Of a stretch of DNA of 64,000 nucleotides, positions 46,808-54,892 are shown one piece after another. The position numbers were made by a program, and so were the translations under genes. Under the pieces are notes generated by a model. That model did no database searches. It saw only the letters and a list, made by a program, of their open reading frames with translations, and was not told the DNA's origin. The first letter of the stretch is position 1. Every line of letters starts with the position of its first letter. Origin of the DNA: Stenotrophomonas nitritireducens. GTDB taxonomy: Bacteria > Pseudomonadota > Gammaproteobacteria > Xanthomonadales > Xanthomonadaceae. The stretch spans positions 124,001 to 188,000 of the forward strand of contig NZ_LDJG01000008.1 of the NCBI RefSeq assembly GCF_001431425.1, read 5' to 3'.

Positions 46808-48516
46808 GGCTGTGGGGCTCCCTGCAGTGCCAGGCCCAGGCGGTCGGCCACCGGGCCGAGGACCAGCGCCGGCATGAACTGCAGCACGGTGAGGACGACG
46901 ATCACGCAGAGCAGGGTCAGGCCGAAGGTCGGGGTTTCGATCTGCAGGCTGCCTGCGCCCTGCGGTGCCTGCCGCTTGCCGCCCAGCTGTGCGGCGATGA
47001 CCAGCGGGACGATCAGGATCGGGAAACGGCCCAGCGCCAGCACCAGCGAGCAGCTCAGGTTCCACCACACGGTGTTGGTGGCGAGTCCGGCGAAACCCGA
47101 ACCGTTGTTGGCGTAGGCCGAGGTGAACTCGTAGAACACCTGGGTGATGCCGTGGAAGCCGGGATTGGACGTGCCTGCCAGGCCGGGGATGGCCAGGGTC
47201 AGCGCGGTCAGGCCGAGCAGGGTGATGGGTTGCAGCAGTACCAGCACGGCGAGCAGGCGTATCTGCGGCGTTTCCAGTTTGCGGCCGAACAGCTCGGGCG
47301 TGCGCCCGGTCATCAGTCCGGCCAGGAACACCGACAGCATCAGGTACACCAGGAACTGCTGCAGGCCGCAGCCGATGCCGCCCCAGATGGCGCCGACCAG
47401 CATGTTGACCAGCGACACCATGCCGGTCAGCGGGCTCATCGAATCCTGCATGCCGTTGACCGAGCCGTTCTGCACCTGGGTGGTCAGCGTGGCCCACAGC
47501 GCGGTGCCGTCCGCGCCGAAGCGGACCTCCTTGCCTTCCATCAGCAATGGACTGGCGGCGGTGGCGCCATGGCCTTCCAGCCACACCGTGCCGAAGGTGG
47601 ACAGCAGCGACATGCCGAGCATGCAGCCGAACACCAGCGCGCCGAACCGGCGCCGGCCGGTGAAGGCGCCGATCATGAACACGACCGCCATCGGGATCAG
47701 CACGATGCCGACCAGTTCCAGCGCATTGGAAAGCGGCGTCGGGTTTTCCAGCGGGAAGCTGCTGTTCGGCCCGTACCAGCCGCCGCCGTTGGCGCCGAGC
47801 TGCTTGGCCGCGACCATCGCCGCTACCGGCCCCAGCGGGATCTTCTGCGCCTGCATGCCGGCGCTGGCGTCGATCGGCACGGCCTGCGGGCCGGCCGCGA
47901 GCGTCGAGGGCACGCCCTGCCAGGTCAGCAGCAGCGTCCACAGCAGGCACAGAGGCAGCAGGAAGCGCAGGCACAGGCGCACCACGTCGGCGTAGTAGTT
48001 GCCGACCCTGATGCGTGCGGCGTTGCCGTTGCCGTTGTCCTGCGTTCGGGCGAACAGTGCCCGCAGCGTGGCCACGGCCAAGGCCAGGCCCATCATCGGC
48101 GTGATCACCTGCAGGCCGGTGATGGCGGTCATCTGCGACAGGTAGGACAGCTGCGCCTGGCCGCTGTAGTGCTGCTGGTTGGTGTTGGTCAGGAACGACA
48201 CCATCGTGTGCAGCGCGGTGTCCCAGCGCAAGTTGGGAATGTGGTCCGGGTTGAGCGGCAACCAGGCCTGGCTCATGAACACGGCCAGCGTCGGCACGGC
48301 CAGCACCAGGTTGCTGAGCAGGAAGGCGGCGACATAGCCGCGCCAGGACATGGCGCGGCCCGGGTCCACGCCCAGCAGCCGGTACAGTGGCTTTTCGATC
48401 CAGTGGAACAAGGGATCGATGCGCATCGGCGTACCGCGCATCAGCCGCGCCAGGTACAGGCCCAGCGGCCAGGCCAGGAGCATGCCGGCCAGCAGGATGA
48501 CAAGGGCTTCGGTCAT
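46804..48516 (-). CDS. kdpA: Potassium-binding channel-like subunit KdpA
   Basis: KdpA binds and conducts potassium in the KdpFABC complex. The 570-residue membrane protein has about ten spans and the four selectivity-filter-like regions, for example [60 protein letters not shown] and [20 protein letters not shown]. It begins at ATG 48516 ([20 protein letters not shown]); the long in-frame extension upstream covers kdpF and the promoter and is rejected. It overlaps kdpB by 4 bp. Confidence 0.97.
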   Translation of the reverse strand: MTEALVILLAGMLLAWPLGLYLARLMRGTPMRIDPLFHWIEKPLYRLLGVDPGRAMSWRGYVAAFLLSNLVLAVPTLAVFMSQAWLPLNPDHIPNLRWDTALHTMVSFLTNTNQQHYSGQAQLSYLSQMTAITGLQVITPMMGLALAVATLRALFARTQDNGNGNAARIRVGNYYADVVRLCLRFLLPLCLLWTLLLTWQGVPSTLAAGPQAVPIDASAGMQAQKIPLGPVAAMVAAKQLGANGGGWYGPNSSFPLENPTPLSNALELVGIVLIPMAVVFMIGAFTGRRRFGALVFGCMLGMSLLSTFGTVWLEGHGATAASPLLMEGKEVRFGADGTALWATLTTQVQNGSVNGMQDSMSPLTGMVSLVNMLVGAIWGGIGCGLQQFLVYLMLSVFLAGLMTGRTPELFGRKLETPQIRLLAVLVLLQPITLLGLTALTLAIPGLAGTSNPGFHGITQVFYEFTSAYANNGSGFAGLATNTVWWNLSCSLVLALGRFPILIVPLVIAAQLGGKRQAPQGAGSLQIETPTFGLTLLCVIVVLTVLQFMPALVLGPVADRLGLALQGAPQP

Positions 48517-48526
48517 GGCGCGCTCC

Positions 48527-48619
48527 TCAGAACGACTCGGGCCGCAGGACCGCGTACAGCAGGCAGGCGGCGGCGACCAGCGCCACCAGTCCGCACAACA
48601 GGGAAAGCCAGCCGGGCAT
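48527..48619 (-). CDS. kdpF: Small Kdp subunit KdpF
   Basis: A 30-residue single-span peptide, MPGWLSLLCGLVALVAAACL continuing LYAVLRPESF. Size, hydrophobicity and the ending (LLRAEDF-like) match KdpF, which stabilises the KdpABC complex in the membrane. It lies 10 bp upstream of kdpA and is the first gene of the operon. Confidence 0.85.
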   Translation of the reverse strand: MPGWLSLLCGLVALVAAACLLYAVLRPESF

Positions 48620-48760
48620 GGGAAACCTCGCTTTCTGGACGCCACTCGCGGGGCGCGCCGGTGGAAGGGCGGGGCGGCGCCGTTGCCGCAGGCCGTCGTC
48701 CCGATCAGGACCGGCATCGTCCTCCCGGAGGCCGTAAACGTTCGATGCCATGGAACCGGT

Positions 48761-48787
48761 GCGGGCGTAAAAACGCCATAAAAATGC
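48761..48787 (-). promoter_or_regulatory. Putative KdpE operator upstream of kdpF
   Basis: On the minus strand GCATTTTTATGGCG is followed by TTTTTACGCCCGC, a T-rich direct repeat (TTTTTA-N5-TTTTTA) then CCCGC. This closely resembles the E. coli KdpE site (TTTTTAT...TTTTTTAC then CCCCGC), as I recall it. It lies ~145 bp before kdpF on the upstream side. The leader between (48620-48760) holds no gene. Confidence 0.6.
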
Positions 48788-49232
48788 GGATCGATGGCGC
48801 GTTGCGATGGCCGGGGGCGCCGGCGCCTTCCAGCCATCGCGGTCGAGGCTGCTGTCGGAGCGGTGGCGAAGGGCCCCCCGGCGGTTTTGACCGCGCCTGC
48901 CGATGGTCGGAAACGGGAATGGCAGGAACGGGGCAACAAAAAAGTGCCGGTGTCAAGTCTTTCGCGCAAATCACGCAGGGCTTGAAACCGTATATGGGAC
49001 AGTAGGTTAGCTCTTTTACAGGCCACTTCGTAGAAGTGCCACCGCGTGGGCTAGGAGCCACATAAGAGCGTCGGGAGAGCAAGCCGCATCGCGCTGAATC
49101 GTGCTGGATTGCCGAGGAACGGCGAACCTGTTTCGTCATCATAGCCCAGCGGTTTAGCGGCATCCAGAACGAAGAACACGCAGCCCTGGGGCTGCGCGTT
49201 CGATGGATGCCGCAGGATGGTAGGCGACGCCA
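48788..49232. other. Junction region between chromosome (kdp) and conjugative element
   Basis: No gene is supported here. GC falls toward the right, and from about 48940 the sequence changes character (AACAAAAAAGTGCCGG, GTCAAGTCTTTCGCGC). The first element gene, DUF2274, ends at 49233. In Tn4371-type elements the trbI end lies next to attR, so the boundary probably falls between 48930 and 49180. The attachment repeat cannot be defined without the other end. A small hairpin (CGCAGCCC/GGGCTGCG, 49179-49196) may terminate the trb operon. Confidence 0.45.
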
Positions 49233-49478
49233 TCATGTCGGCTTCGACGGCGCGCTCCGCGTTGCCGTGCCCTTCCTGAATCCCCGATCCCCCGCCATGA
49301 ACGCCTCCAGCATATGCGGGATCAGCGTCGCCGCATCGACTGCTTCGCCGTAAGTCTGCGCATGCAACGCAGCGTAGCGGTCGAGGTCGGCTTTCAGGCT
49401 GGCCGGGCACGCAAAGGTCAGTTTCGTGGATTCTAGTTTCGGCAGCGGCCCCAGCCGCAGTTTCTTGCCGGTGCTCAT
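49233..49478 (-). CDS. DUF2274-family protein at the end of the trb operon
   Basis: An 81-residue protein of unknown function, recognised as DUF2274 from its constant place after trbI in Tn4371-type elements and from LRLGPLPKLESTKLTFACPA and SLKADLDRYAALHAQTYGEA. The pattern suggests a short helical, possibly ribbon-helix-helix-like, DNA-binding fold: a basic strand then two helices. It overlaps trbI by 4 bp and is the last gene before the element's edge. Confidence 0.78.
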   Translation of the reverse strand: MSTGKKLRLGPLPKLESTKLTFACPASLKADLDRYAALHAQTYGEAVDAATLIPHMLEAFMAGDRGFRKGTATRSAPSKPT

Positions 49479-50749
49479 CGCATCACCCCCCTGTTGAAGA
49501 AAAGCGGCTGGTACGGCCGCAGCACCAAGTCGCGGTTAACGATGATCCGCACCGGCAGGCCCGGCCGCTCGGTCAACGTCGGCTGGATATTCATGTTGCG
49601 CCGGGTCATCTCCTGGCCGATCTGATTGATGCTGTCCTGCGCGCTGTCGCGCCCGGCGATCACGATGCGGTTGCCGTCCTGTCGGTTCTCCGGCGCGGCC
49701 AACTCCGCACCAACGCCCAGCAGCGTGGTCAGCGCGGCACCGGCGACGATGCGGCCCCAGTGATAGTCCACGCCATCTTCCAGGCCGGAATAGCCCGCCG
49801 GATCGGTGCCGACAAGGTTGTCGAGGGTCAGCGAGGACGTGTCCGGCAGGATGATCCGGTTCCACACCACTTGAACCCGGCTCTGCCCATAGCTGACCTG
49901 GCTGTTGTATTTGCCCAGGATGCGCGATCCCTGCGGGATCAGCAGGAACTTGCCCGTGGCCGTGTCATAGACCGGCTCCGTCACCGTGGCGATCACATCG
50001 CCCGGAAGATCGGACTTGATGCCCGTCACGAGCGCGCCCGCGATCACCGTCCCAGCCATCACCTGGTAGGGCGAAGCCGGCATTTGCAGATTGCTGGAAT
50101 TACGGGTTTCAGTAGCGCCGCCTTTCAGGAAAGCCTCTTTCTGGTCCTGCCGGTTCTGCGTCGCAGTCGGGTCGGCAAGCTGGGCCGCTGTCGAGGCTGG
50201 CCCGGCGGCGAGCGGATCGAACCCCGCCAGGGCTGGTGCGGAGCCGGCTGCGGCAACCTGCGTAGTGGTCGGCGCTGCGGTCTTGCCGGGCGTGCCCGAG
50301 CGGAAGAACACCGACGAAGCTGCTGCGGCTTCGGCTTCCTTGCGCCGTGCATCCTCCGGGTCGTGGCCCGGCGGCGCATAGGCTGGCGTCACGGGCTGCT
50401 GCGACTTCACGATCGCTGGCCCAAGATCGCCCGGCAGCGGCGGCCCCAACTCCGGCACCTTCGGCAGCTTGGAATAGTCCGACGGCAGGCCGTCCAGCCC
50501 TTCGGACTTCGAGACGCGATCCACGTTGTAAAGCTCGGTCTGCTCGCCCGCGCCGCGACGGTGCGGTTGCAATGACCAGATCGTGGCCCCGAGCACGGCG
50601 ACCGACAGGCTGCCGACGAGGACGGCCAGCGTGCGCCGATTCAGGCGCGTGACCGGGCGCGGCTGCGCGCGCAGCGCCACCGCCTCGGGTGCGATCTTTC
50701 CCGCCTGCGGCGCGGCGAGGTCGGGGGTGTCGTCCTGGCTCATGGTCAA
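49475..50749 (-). CDS. trbI: Conjugal transfer protein TrbI (VirB10 type)
   Basis: TrbI spans both membranes and forms the outer-membrane pore collar of the mating channel. The 424-residue protein has a cytoplasmic start, one membrane span (~residues 36-58, RRTLAVLVGSLSVAVLGATI), a Pro-rich periplasmic linker and the VirB10 beta-barrel (VMAGTVIAGALVTGIKSDLP, IPQGSRILGKYNSQVSYGQS, RVQVVWNRIILPD). It ends NRDLVLRPYQPLFFNRGVMR. It overlaps trbG and DUF2274 by 4 bp each. Confidence 0.94.
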   Translation of the reverse strand: MTMSQDDTPDLAAPQAGKIAPEAVALRAQPRPVTRLNRRTLAVLVGSLSVAVLGATIWSLQPHRRGAGEQTELYNVDRVSKSEGLDGLPSDYSKLPKVPELGPPLPGDLGPAIVKSQQPVTPAYAPPGHDPEDARRKEAEAAAASSVFFRSGTPGKTAAPTTTQVAAAGSAPALAGFDPLAAGPASTAAQLADPTATQNRQDQKEAFLKGGATETRNSSNLQMPASPYQVMAGTVIAGALVTGIKSDLPGDVIATVTEPVYDTATGKFLLIPQGSRILGKYNSQVSYGQSRVQVVWNRIILPDTSSLTLDNLVGTDPAGYSGLEDGVDYHWGRIVAGAALTTLLGVGAELAAPENRQDGNRIVIAGRDSAQDSINQIGQEMTRRNMNIQPTLTERPGLPVRIIVNRDLVLRPYQPLFFNRGVMR

Positions 50750-51747
50750 TTCCTCCGCGTGCCGTCCGTGCGCTCGATCCGAACCACGTCACCCTTGTCG
50801 CCGCCCAGGCGCAGCTCCGCCGCGCCAAAGAGCCGATCCACGATGTAGTACGGCGCACGGAAGCGGTAGTTCACCAGTTGCCCGTCGCCCTGCGCACCGA
50901 TCACGAACAGCGGCGGCAACTCGCCTTGCGCGATGCCGGCGGGGAACTGGATATAGACCTTCTCGCCATCATCGAAGGCGCGCAGCGGCTTCCACGGTGG
51001 ATTGCTGCCGCTGATGGCGTAGCGGAAGCGGATCTTCTCCAGCGACAAGCCGGTATCGACCGGCGCGGCGGCGTTGGCCGCCTGCGCCTGGCGCTGCAAG
51101 GCCAGCATCTCGTCCTTCGGGTACTCCCACGACACCGAAGCCATCCACGTCTTTTCCGTCGAGGTCAGCTCCAGCAGGTAGGTGCGCCGGCTGGTGGTGA
51201 TGACCAGATTGGTCTTGAGGCCCGAGCGGATGGGCTTGACCATCACATTGACGCGCAGCGCATCGCCGCTGCCGCTCGATGTGTCTCCCACGATCCAGCG
51301 CACCGTGTCGCCGGCGGCCACCGTCACCAGTTCCTCGCCCGGCTGAAGCGCGATCACGGTCACGCGGCCCACGGCCGCATAGACCTGATACAGCGCGCCG
51401 TCGGTGAAGGGCCAAACCTGAATCGCATTGACGTAGCCCTCGCGCGTGGGCGCGACGCGGGCCTCCGTATTGGCCCGCGAGACGCGCACCTTCTCGTCGG
51501 CCGGTTCCGGCGCGGGCTTGGCGTCCTCTGCTTCGGGCAATGGCTTCAACTGCGCCGGCAGCGCCAGCGGCTCGGGCACCTTGACCACTTCCACCGGCGC
51601 GAGCGGCTCCGGCAGCGGCTGGGCTTGCACCGGCTCATCGAGCGAGATGGCCGGCGGCGGCTTGCCCTGCGTGGCGCAGCCAGAGAACAGGACAGCCGAA
51701 ACAAGCAGGATCAACGGCAAGGCGGATTTACGGAAAAGCGGGTTCAT
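50746..51747 (-). CDS. trbG: Conjugal transfer lipoprotein TrbG (VirB9 type)
   Basis: TrbG is the outer-membrane-complex partner of TrbI. The 333-residue protein has a lipobox at C24 (VSAVLFSGCATQG), a Pro/Glu-rich linker, and the VirB9 domain (RVTVIALQPGEELVTVAAGD, TRRTYLLELTST-like TSRRTYLLELTSTEKTWMAS). It ends with FGAAELRLGGDKGDVVRIER. Unlike many VirB9 proteins it carries its own lipidation site. Overlaps trbF and trbI by 4 bp. Confidence 0.93.
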   Translation of the reverse strand: MNPLFRKSALPLILLVSAVLFSGCATQGKPPPAISLDEPVQAQPLPEPLAPVEVVKVPEPLALPAQLKPLPEAEDAKPAPEPADEKVRVSRANTEARVAPTREGYVNAIQVWPFTDGALYQVYAAVGRVTVIALQPGEELVTVAAGDTVRWIVGDTSSGSGDALRVNVMVKPIRSGLKTNLVITTSRRTYLLELTSTEKTWMASVSWEYPKDEMLALQRQAQAANAAAPVDTGLSLEKIRFRYAISGSNPPWKPLRAFDDGEKVYIQFPAGIAQGELPPLFVIGAQGDGQLVNYRFRAPYYIVDRLFGAAELRLGGDKGDVVRIERTDGTRRN

Positions 51748-52448
51748 GGCTTGGCTCCTTCGGAAGAATCCAGTTCGCGGCTCCACGACAGGCCGTTGAC
51801 GTAGATGCCCAGGGGGTTCTTGCGCAGGCGCTGTTCGGTGCGGGGGGTCTGCTGCACGATGGACACCACGGCCGTCCATCGCTCCAAGCCCGCCGCGGCA
51901 CCGTTGACGTAGAGGCGCTCCGTCCAGCGCACGTTGTAAGACGTGTCGCTGGCGCGCACGACGCTGGTGATCTGCACCGTCACCGACTCCCTGCCGATGC
52001 GCGCGAACGGATCGTTCACGCGCGCGTAGTCGTTGAGCACGGCCGCGCCCTTGTCGGTCGTGTAGTCGTAGGCGTCCAGCCAGTTCTGGCGGACGACGAT
52101 CGGGTCGATAGACAGCGAGCGCACCAGCGTCACGAAACGCGCGATGTGGTGCGCCGTCTGCGCATCGTTGGGCCGGTACGGCGTGGCGGCTTCGCCGACC
52201 GCGCGTACCTGGCCCGCGTTGTCCACTTCCACGACGTAGGGAGTCACGAAGGACTGCGCCGAGCGCCACACCAGGCCGCCGGCCATCAGCAGCGCGAGCG
52301 TCAGGCACCCGAAGGCCATCAGGCGCCAGTTCTTCGCCTGCACGCGCGGCGAGCCGATACGGCCGTCCCACACCTGGCCGGCAGCTTGGTACGGCGTGGC
52401 AGGCTGCGGCGTGTCGGCGTAGCGCACCTGCGGTTTCTTGAATCGCAT
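51744..52448 (-). CDS. trbF: Conjugal transfer protein TrbF (VirB8 type)
   Basis: TrbF is a bitopic inner-membrane protein that assembles the channel. The 234-residue product has a cytoplasmic tail, one span (LMAFGCLTLALLMAGGLVW, ~residues 43-61) and a periplasmic NTF2-like VirB8 domain (SFVTPYVVEVDNAGQVRAVG, SDTSYNVRWTERLYVNGAAA). It ends RKNPLGIYVNGLSWSRELD. Overlaps trbG by 4 bp; 12 bp after trbL. Confidence 0.93.
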   Translation of the reverse strand: MRFKKPQVRYADTPQPATPYQAAGQVWDGRIGSPRVQAKNWRLMAFGCLTLALLMAGGLVWRSAQSFVTPYVVEVDNAGQVRAVGEAATPYRPNDAQTAHHIARFVTLVRSLSIDPIVVRQNWLDAYDYTTDKGAAVLNDYARVNDPFARIGRESVTVQITSVVRASDTSYNVRWTERLYVNGAAAGLERWTAVVSIVQQTPRTEQRLRKNPLGIYVNGLSWSRELDSSEGAKP

Positions 52449-52460
52449 GGTCGGTTCTCC

Positions 52461-53825
52461 TTATGAATCGGAATCGCGCAGGCTCGGCCCCTGGCCGGAG
52501 CCGCCGCCATCGCCGCCGCGCAGCGCGTGGGCAGTGGTGGTCGCGGCATGGGTGAGTTGCTGGCGGCGATGCAGCCGCTTGGCCCAGGCGGGTTGTTCCG
52601 GCTTCTGTGCAGCGGCGGCACCTGTGGAGGCTTGGCCGGCTGACGCGCCAGCGTCGGCCGTCGAGCCATTCCAGCCAGCGCGGAACGGAGCGGCCATCCG
52701 CTGCCCGGCAGCGGAAGCACGGGATGCAGCTGCGCGTCCGGCGGACTGCGCGCCGGTCTTGGCGACGTTGCCCATGCCGGCCATCGCGCCTTTCGCGCCA
52801 CCGCCTGCGGCGGCAGAACCGGCCTGGAACGCCGACTTCGCACTGCTGGCCGCCGACGTGGCGGCGCGCGCACCGCTACCGGCCAGCTTGGCGGCAGCCG
52901 GGGCCATGCGCGCACCAGCAGCCACGGCGCCACCCACGCCCGTCGCGGCGGCGCCGATGGCGACGGCCGTGCCGGCAGCGCCGACAGCAGCACCGGCCAT
53001 TGCGCCAGCGCCGAGCTGCGGCGCACCGGACACGAGGCCCGTGGCGATGCCGGGGCCGAAGATCCCGAGCGCCAGCAAGGTGAGCGAGGCCAGCATGATG
53101 ACCAGCGCGTGGTCGATAGACGGCTCGGCGGGATGGACTTGGAACTGAGCGAACAAGCCCGAGCCGATACCGACGATCACGGCCAGCACCAGAACCTTGA
53201 CGCCGGAGGCCACCACGTTGCCCAGCACTTTTTCGGCGAGGAACGCCGTCTTGTTCCACAGCGCAAACGGCACCAGCACAAAGCCCGCAAGCGTGGTCAG
53301 TTTGAACTCGATCAGCGTGATGAAAAGCTGGATCGCCAGCACGAAAAAGCACAGCACCACGACCAGCCACGCGAGAAACATCACCGCGATGGCATCGAGA
53401 TTGACGAACACCTCGGGGAAACCGGCCATCTCGCCGACTTGCTCCAGAATCGGCGCCCCTGCGTCGATGCCGGTTTTCGCCAGCCGGCCCGGCTGCAAGA
53501 AGTTCTCCATCGTGATGGCCGAGCCGGTGGCCGTCAGGCCCAGCCCGGCGAAGGAGCGGAACACGATGCCAGCCAGCCAGTTGAAGTTGCCGATGATGTA
53601 AGCGAAGGCACCGACGTAGAGCACCTTGCGCAGCAGCTTGGCGATCACGTCCTCGCCCTGGCCGGTGGCATGGCTCATGGCCCAATACAGGCCGGCGATG
53701 GTCATGTCGATGACGATCAGCGTCACGGTCAGGAAGGCCACTTCGCCCTGCAACAGCCCGAAGCCCGAGTCGATGTAGGCGGCAAAGGTGTTGAGAAACT
53801 GGTCGATGATGGTCACGTCATTCAT
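52461..53825 (-). CDS. trbL: Conjugal transfer protein TrbL (VirB6 type)
   Basis: TrbL is the polytopic inner-membrane channel component. The 454-residue protein has five to six membrane spans in residues 1-270 (VAFLTVTLIVIDMTIAGLYW, VMFLAWLVVVLCFFVLAIQL, LVIMLASLTLLALGIFGPGI). The C-terminal third is Ala/Gly/Ser-rich, low in complexity and probably disordered, ending GGDGGGSGQGPSLRDSDS. Its start overlaps the TrbK-like gene by 4 bp. Confidence 0.93.
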   Translation of the reverse strand: MNDVTIIDQFLNTFAAYIDSGFGLLQGEVAFLTVTLIVIDMTIAGLYWAMSHATGQGEDVIAKLLRKVLYVGAFAYIIGNFNWLAGIVFRSFAGLGLTATGSAITMENFLQPGRLAKTGIDAGAPILEQVGEMAGFPEVFVNLDAIAVMFLAWLVVVLCFFVLAIQLFITLIEFKLTTLAGFVLVPFALWNKTAFLAEKVLGNVVASGVKVLVLAVIVGIGSGLFAQFQVHPAEPSIDHALVIMLASLTLLALGIFGPGIATGLVSGAPQLGAGAMAGAAVGAAGTAVAIGAAATGVGGAVAAGARMAPAAAKLAGSGARAATSAASSAKSAFQAGSAAAGGGAKGAMAGMGNVAKTGAQSAGRAAASRASAAGQRMAAPFRAGWNGSTADAGASAGQASTGAAAAQKPEQPAWAKRLHRRQQLTHAATTTAHALRGGDGGGSGQGPSLRDSDS

Positions 53826-54154
53826 GGCGTGTCCTCTGATTCGGCGGGCGATGCCGGTGCCTTGCCATCGGCCGGTTCATCGAAGCTCGGCGGGATCGGC
53901 GGCAGGTCGGCCAGCGTTTGATATTCATCCGGCCCGGCCTGGCCGGAGAAGAAGCGCCGCCGGAAGGCTTCGGCGGCGGCGCGGCAGGCGTCCTCGCCCG
54001 TGGCCTGCCGATCGGCGGCGCATTGCGCGCGCAATGCCTTGAGCCGCACGGGATCGGCGGCCAAGGCATCGGCAAGGTTGTCGGCCGGCTGCTCGCTGCA
54101 AGCGGTCAGCAGCGCCACAAGCAGCGAAACCGACAGGGCGAGGACGCATCGCAT
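53822..54154 (-). CDS. TrbK-like entry-exclusion lipoprotein
   Basis: A 110-residue lipoprotein with lipobox at C19 (LLVALLTACSEQP). The mature part has LAADPVRLKALRAQCAADRQ, then the paired Cys pattern ending ACRAAAEAFRRRFF. It sits between trbJ and trbL, where RP4 and Tn4371 elements encode TrbK, which stops donors mating with cells that already carry the element. It is paralogous to the eexN-type gene at 61763 (LAANPERLKELRQQCKTDRP). The exclusion role is by family and position. Confidence 0.8.
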   Translation of the reverse strand: MRCVLALSVSLLVALLTACSEQPADNLADALAADPVRLKALRAQCAADRQATGEDACRAAAEAFRRRFFSGQAGPDEYQTLADLPPIPPSFDEPADGKAPASPAESEDTP

Positions 54155-54166
54155 GGCGGCCTCCCG

Positions 54167-54892
54167 TCAGTTGCCGTAAAAGTTCACGGACTGCGGCGTG
54201 TACGGTGTGCCGTCGCCCAGGAAGCGCCGCCGCACCTCGCGGGCGCGTTCCGTGGCCGCCGCCTGTCGCGCCAGCTCCAGCGCAGTCGCCCGGTCTTGCG
54301 TGATCTGGAGCCGCTGCGACTGGATGGACTGCTTGGCCTGCAAGGCCAGCAACTGGTTCATGGCCTGCATGGCTTGCAGCGCGCCTTCGGCCGACTGGCT
54401 CTTGCCCACGAGGTCGGCCAGCACGCTCTCGTCTTCGCCCAGGTTCTGCGACACCTGCGCCTGCATCTGCATCGTGGTCTGCAAGCCGTTGAGCGTGTTC
54501 CGCCAACGCTCCTGCGCGTCGCGGTACATCTGGTCGCCGCTGACGGTGGCGGCGTACTGCTCGGGATACAGGCGCGCGAACTCCCGATCGAGGTTCGTCA
54601 CGTCGTAGGCCAAGCCCCTGGCCTGGGCGATCAGTCGCTCGGTCGTCGCCAGATTGGCGCGCAACTCGTTCACCACACTGGACGGCAGGCTGGCGAGGTT
54701 GCGCGCCTGGTTCATCAGCATCTGCGCTTCGTTCTGGAGCTGCTGGATCTGGTTGTTGATCTGCTCCAGCGTGCGGATCGCGGTCAGCGTGTTCTGCACG
54801 AGGTTCGTGGGATCGACCACGACCCATTGCGCATGGGCGGTGGCGGTGCAAAGCATGGCCGCGACGGCGGCGGCGATAAGGCGCTTCTTCAT
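54167..54892 (-). CDS. trbJ: Conjugal transfer protein TrbJ (VirB5 type)
   Basis: TrbJ is a secreted, helical minor pilus component. The 241-residue product has a cleaved signal peptide (MKKRLIAAAVAAMLCTATAH, then AQ) and long coiled-coil stretches (LEQINNQIQQLQNEAQMLMN; QAMQAMNQLLALQAKQSIQS). The C-terminus REVRRRFLGDGTPYTPQ is also found, nearly unchanged, at the end of the element's exclusion lipoprotein. Start ATG 54892 overlaps the trbE stop by 4 bp. Confidence 0.93.
   Translation of the reverse strand: MKKRLIAAAVAAMLCTATAHAQWVVVDPTNLVQNTLTAIRTLEQINNQIQQLQNEAQMLMNQARNLASLPSSVVNELRANLATTERLIAQARGLAYDVTNLDREFARLYPEQYAATVSGDQMYRDAQERWRNTLNGLQTTMQMQAQVSQNLGEDESVLADLVGKSQSAEGALQAMQAMNQLLALQAKQSIQSQRLQITQDRATALELARQAAATERAREVRRRFLGDGTPYTPQSVNFYGN

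Noticed and set aside
46804..49026. KdpA extended upstream by 170 codons
   Set aside because: The extension covers kdpF, the KdpE-like operator and the chromosome-element junction; the conserved start [11 protein letters not shown] is at 48516.
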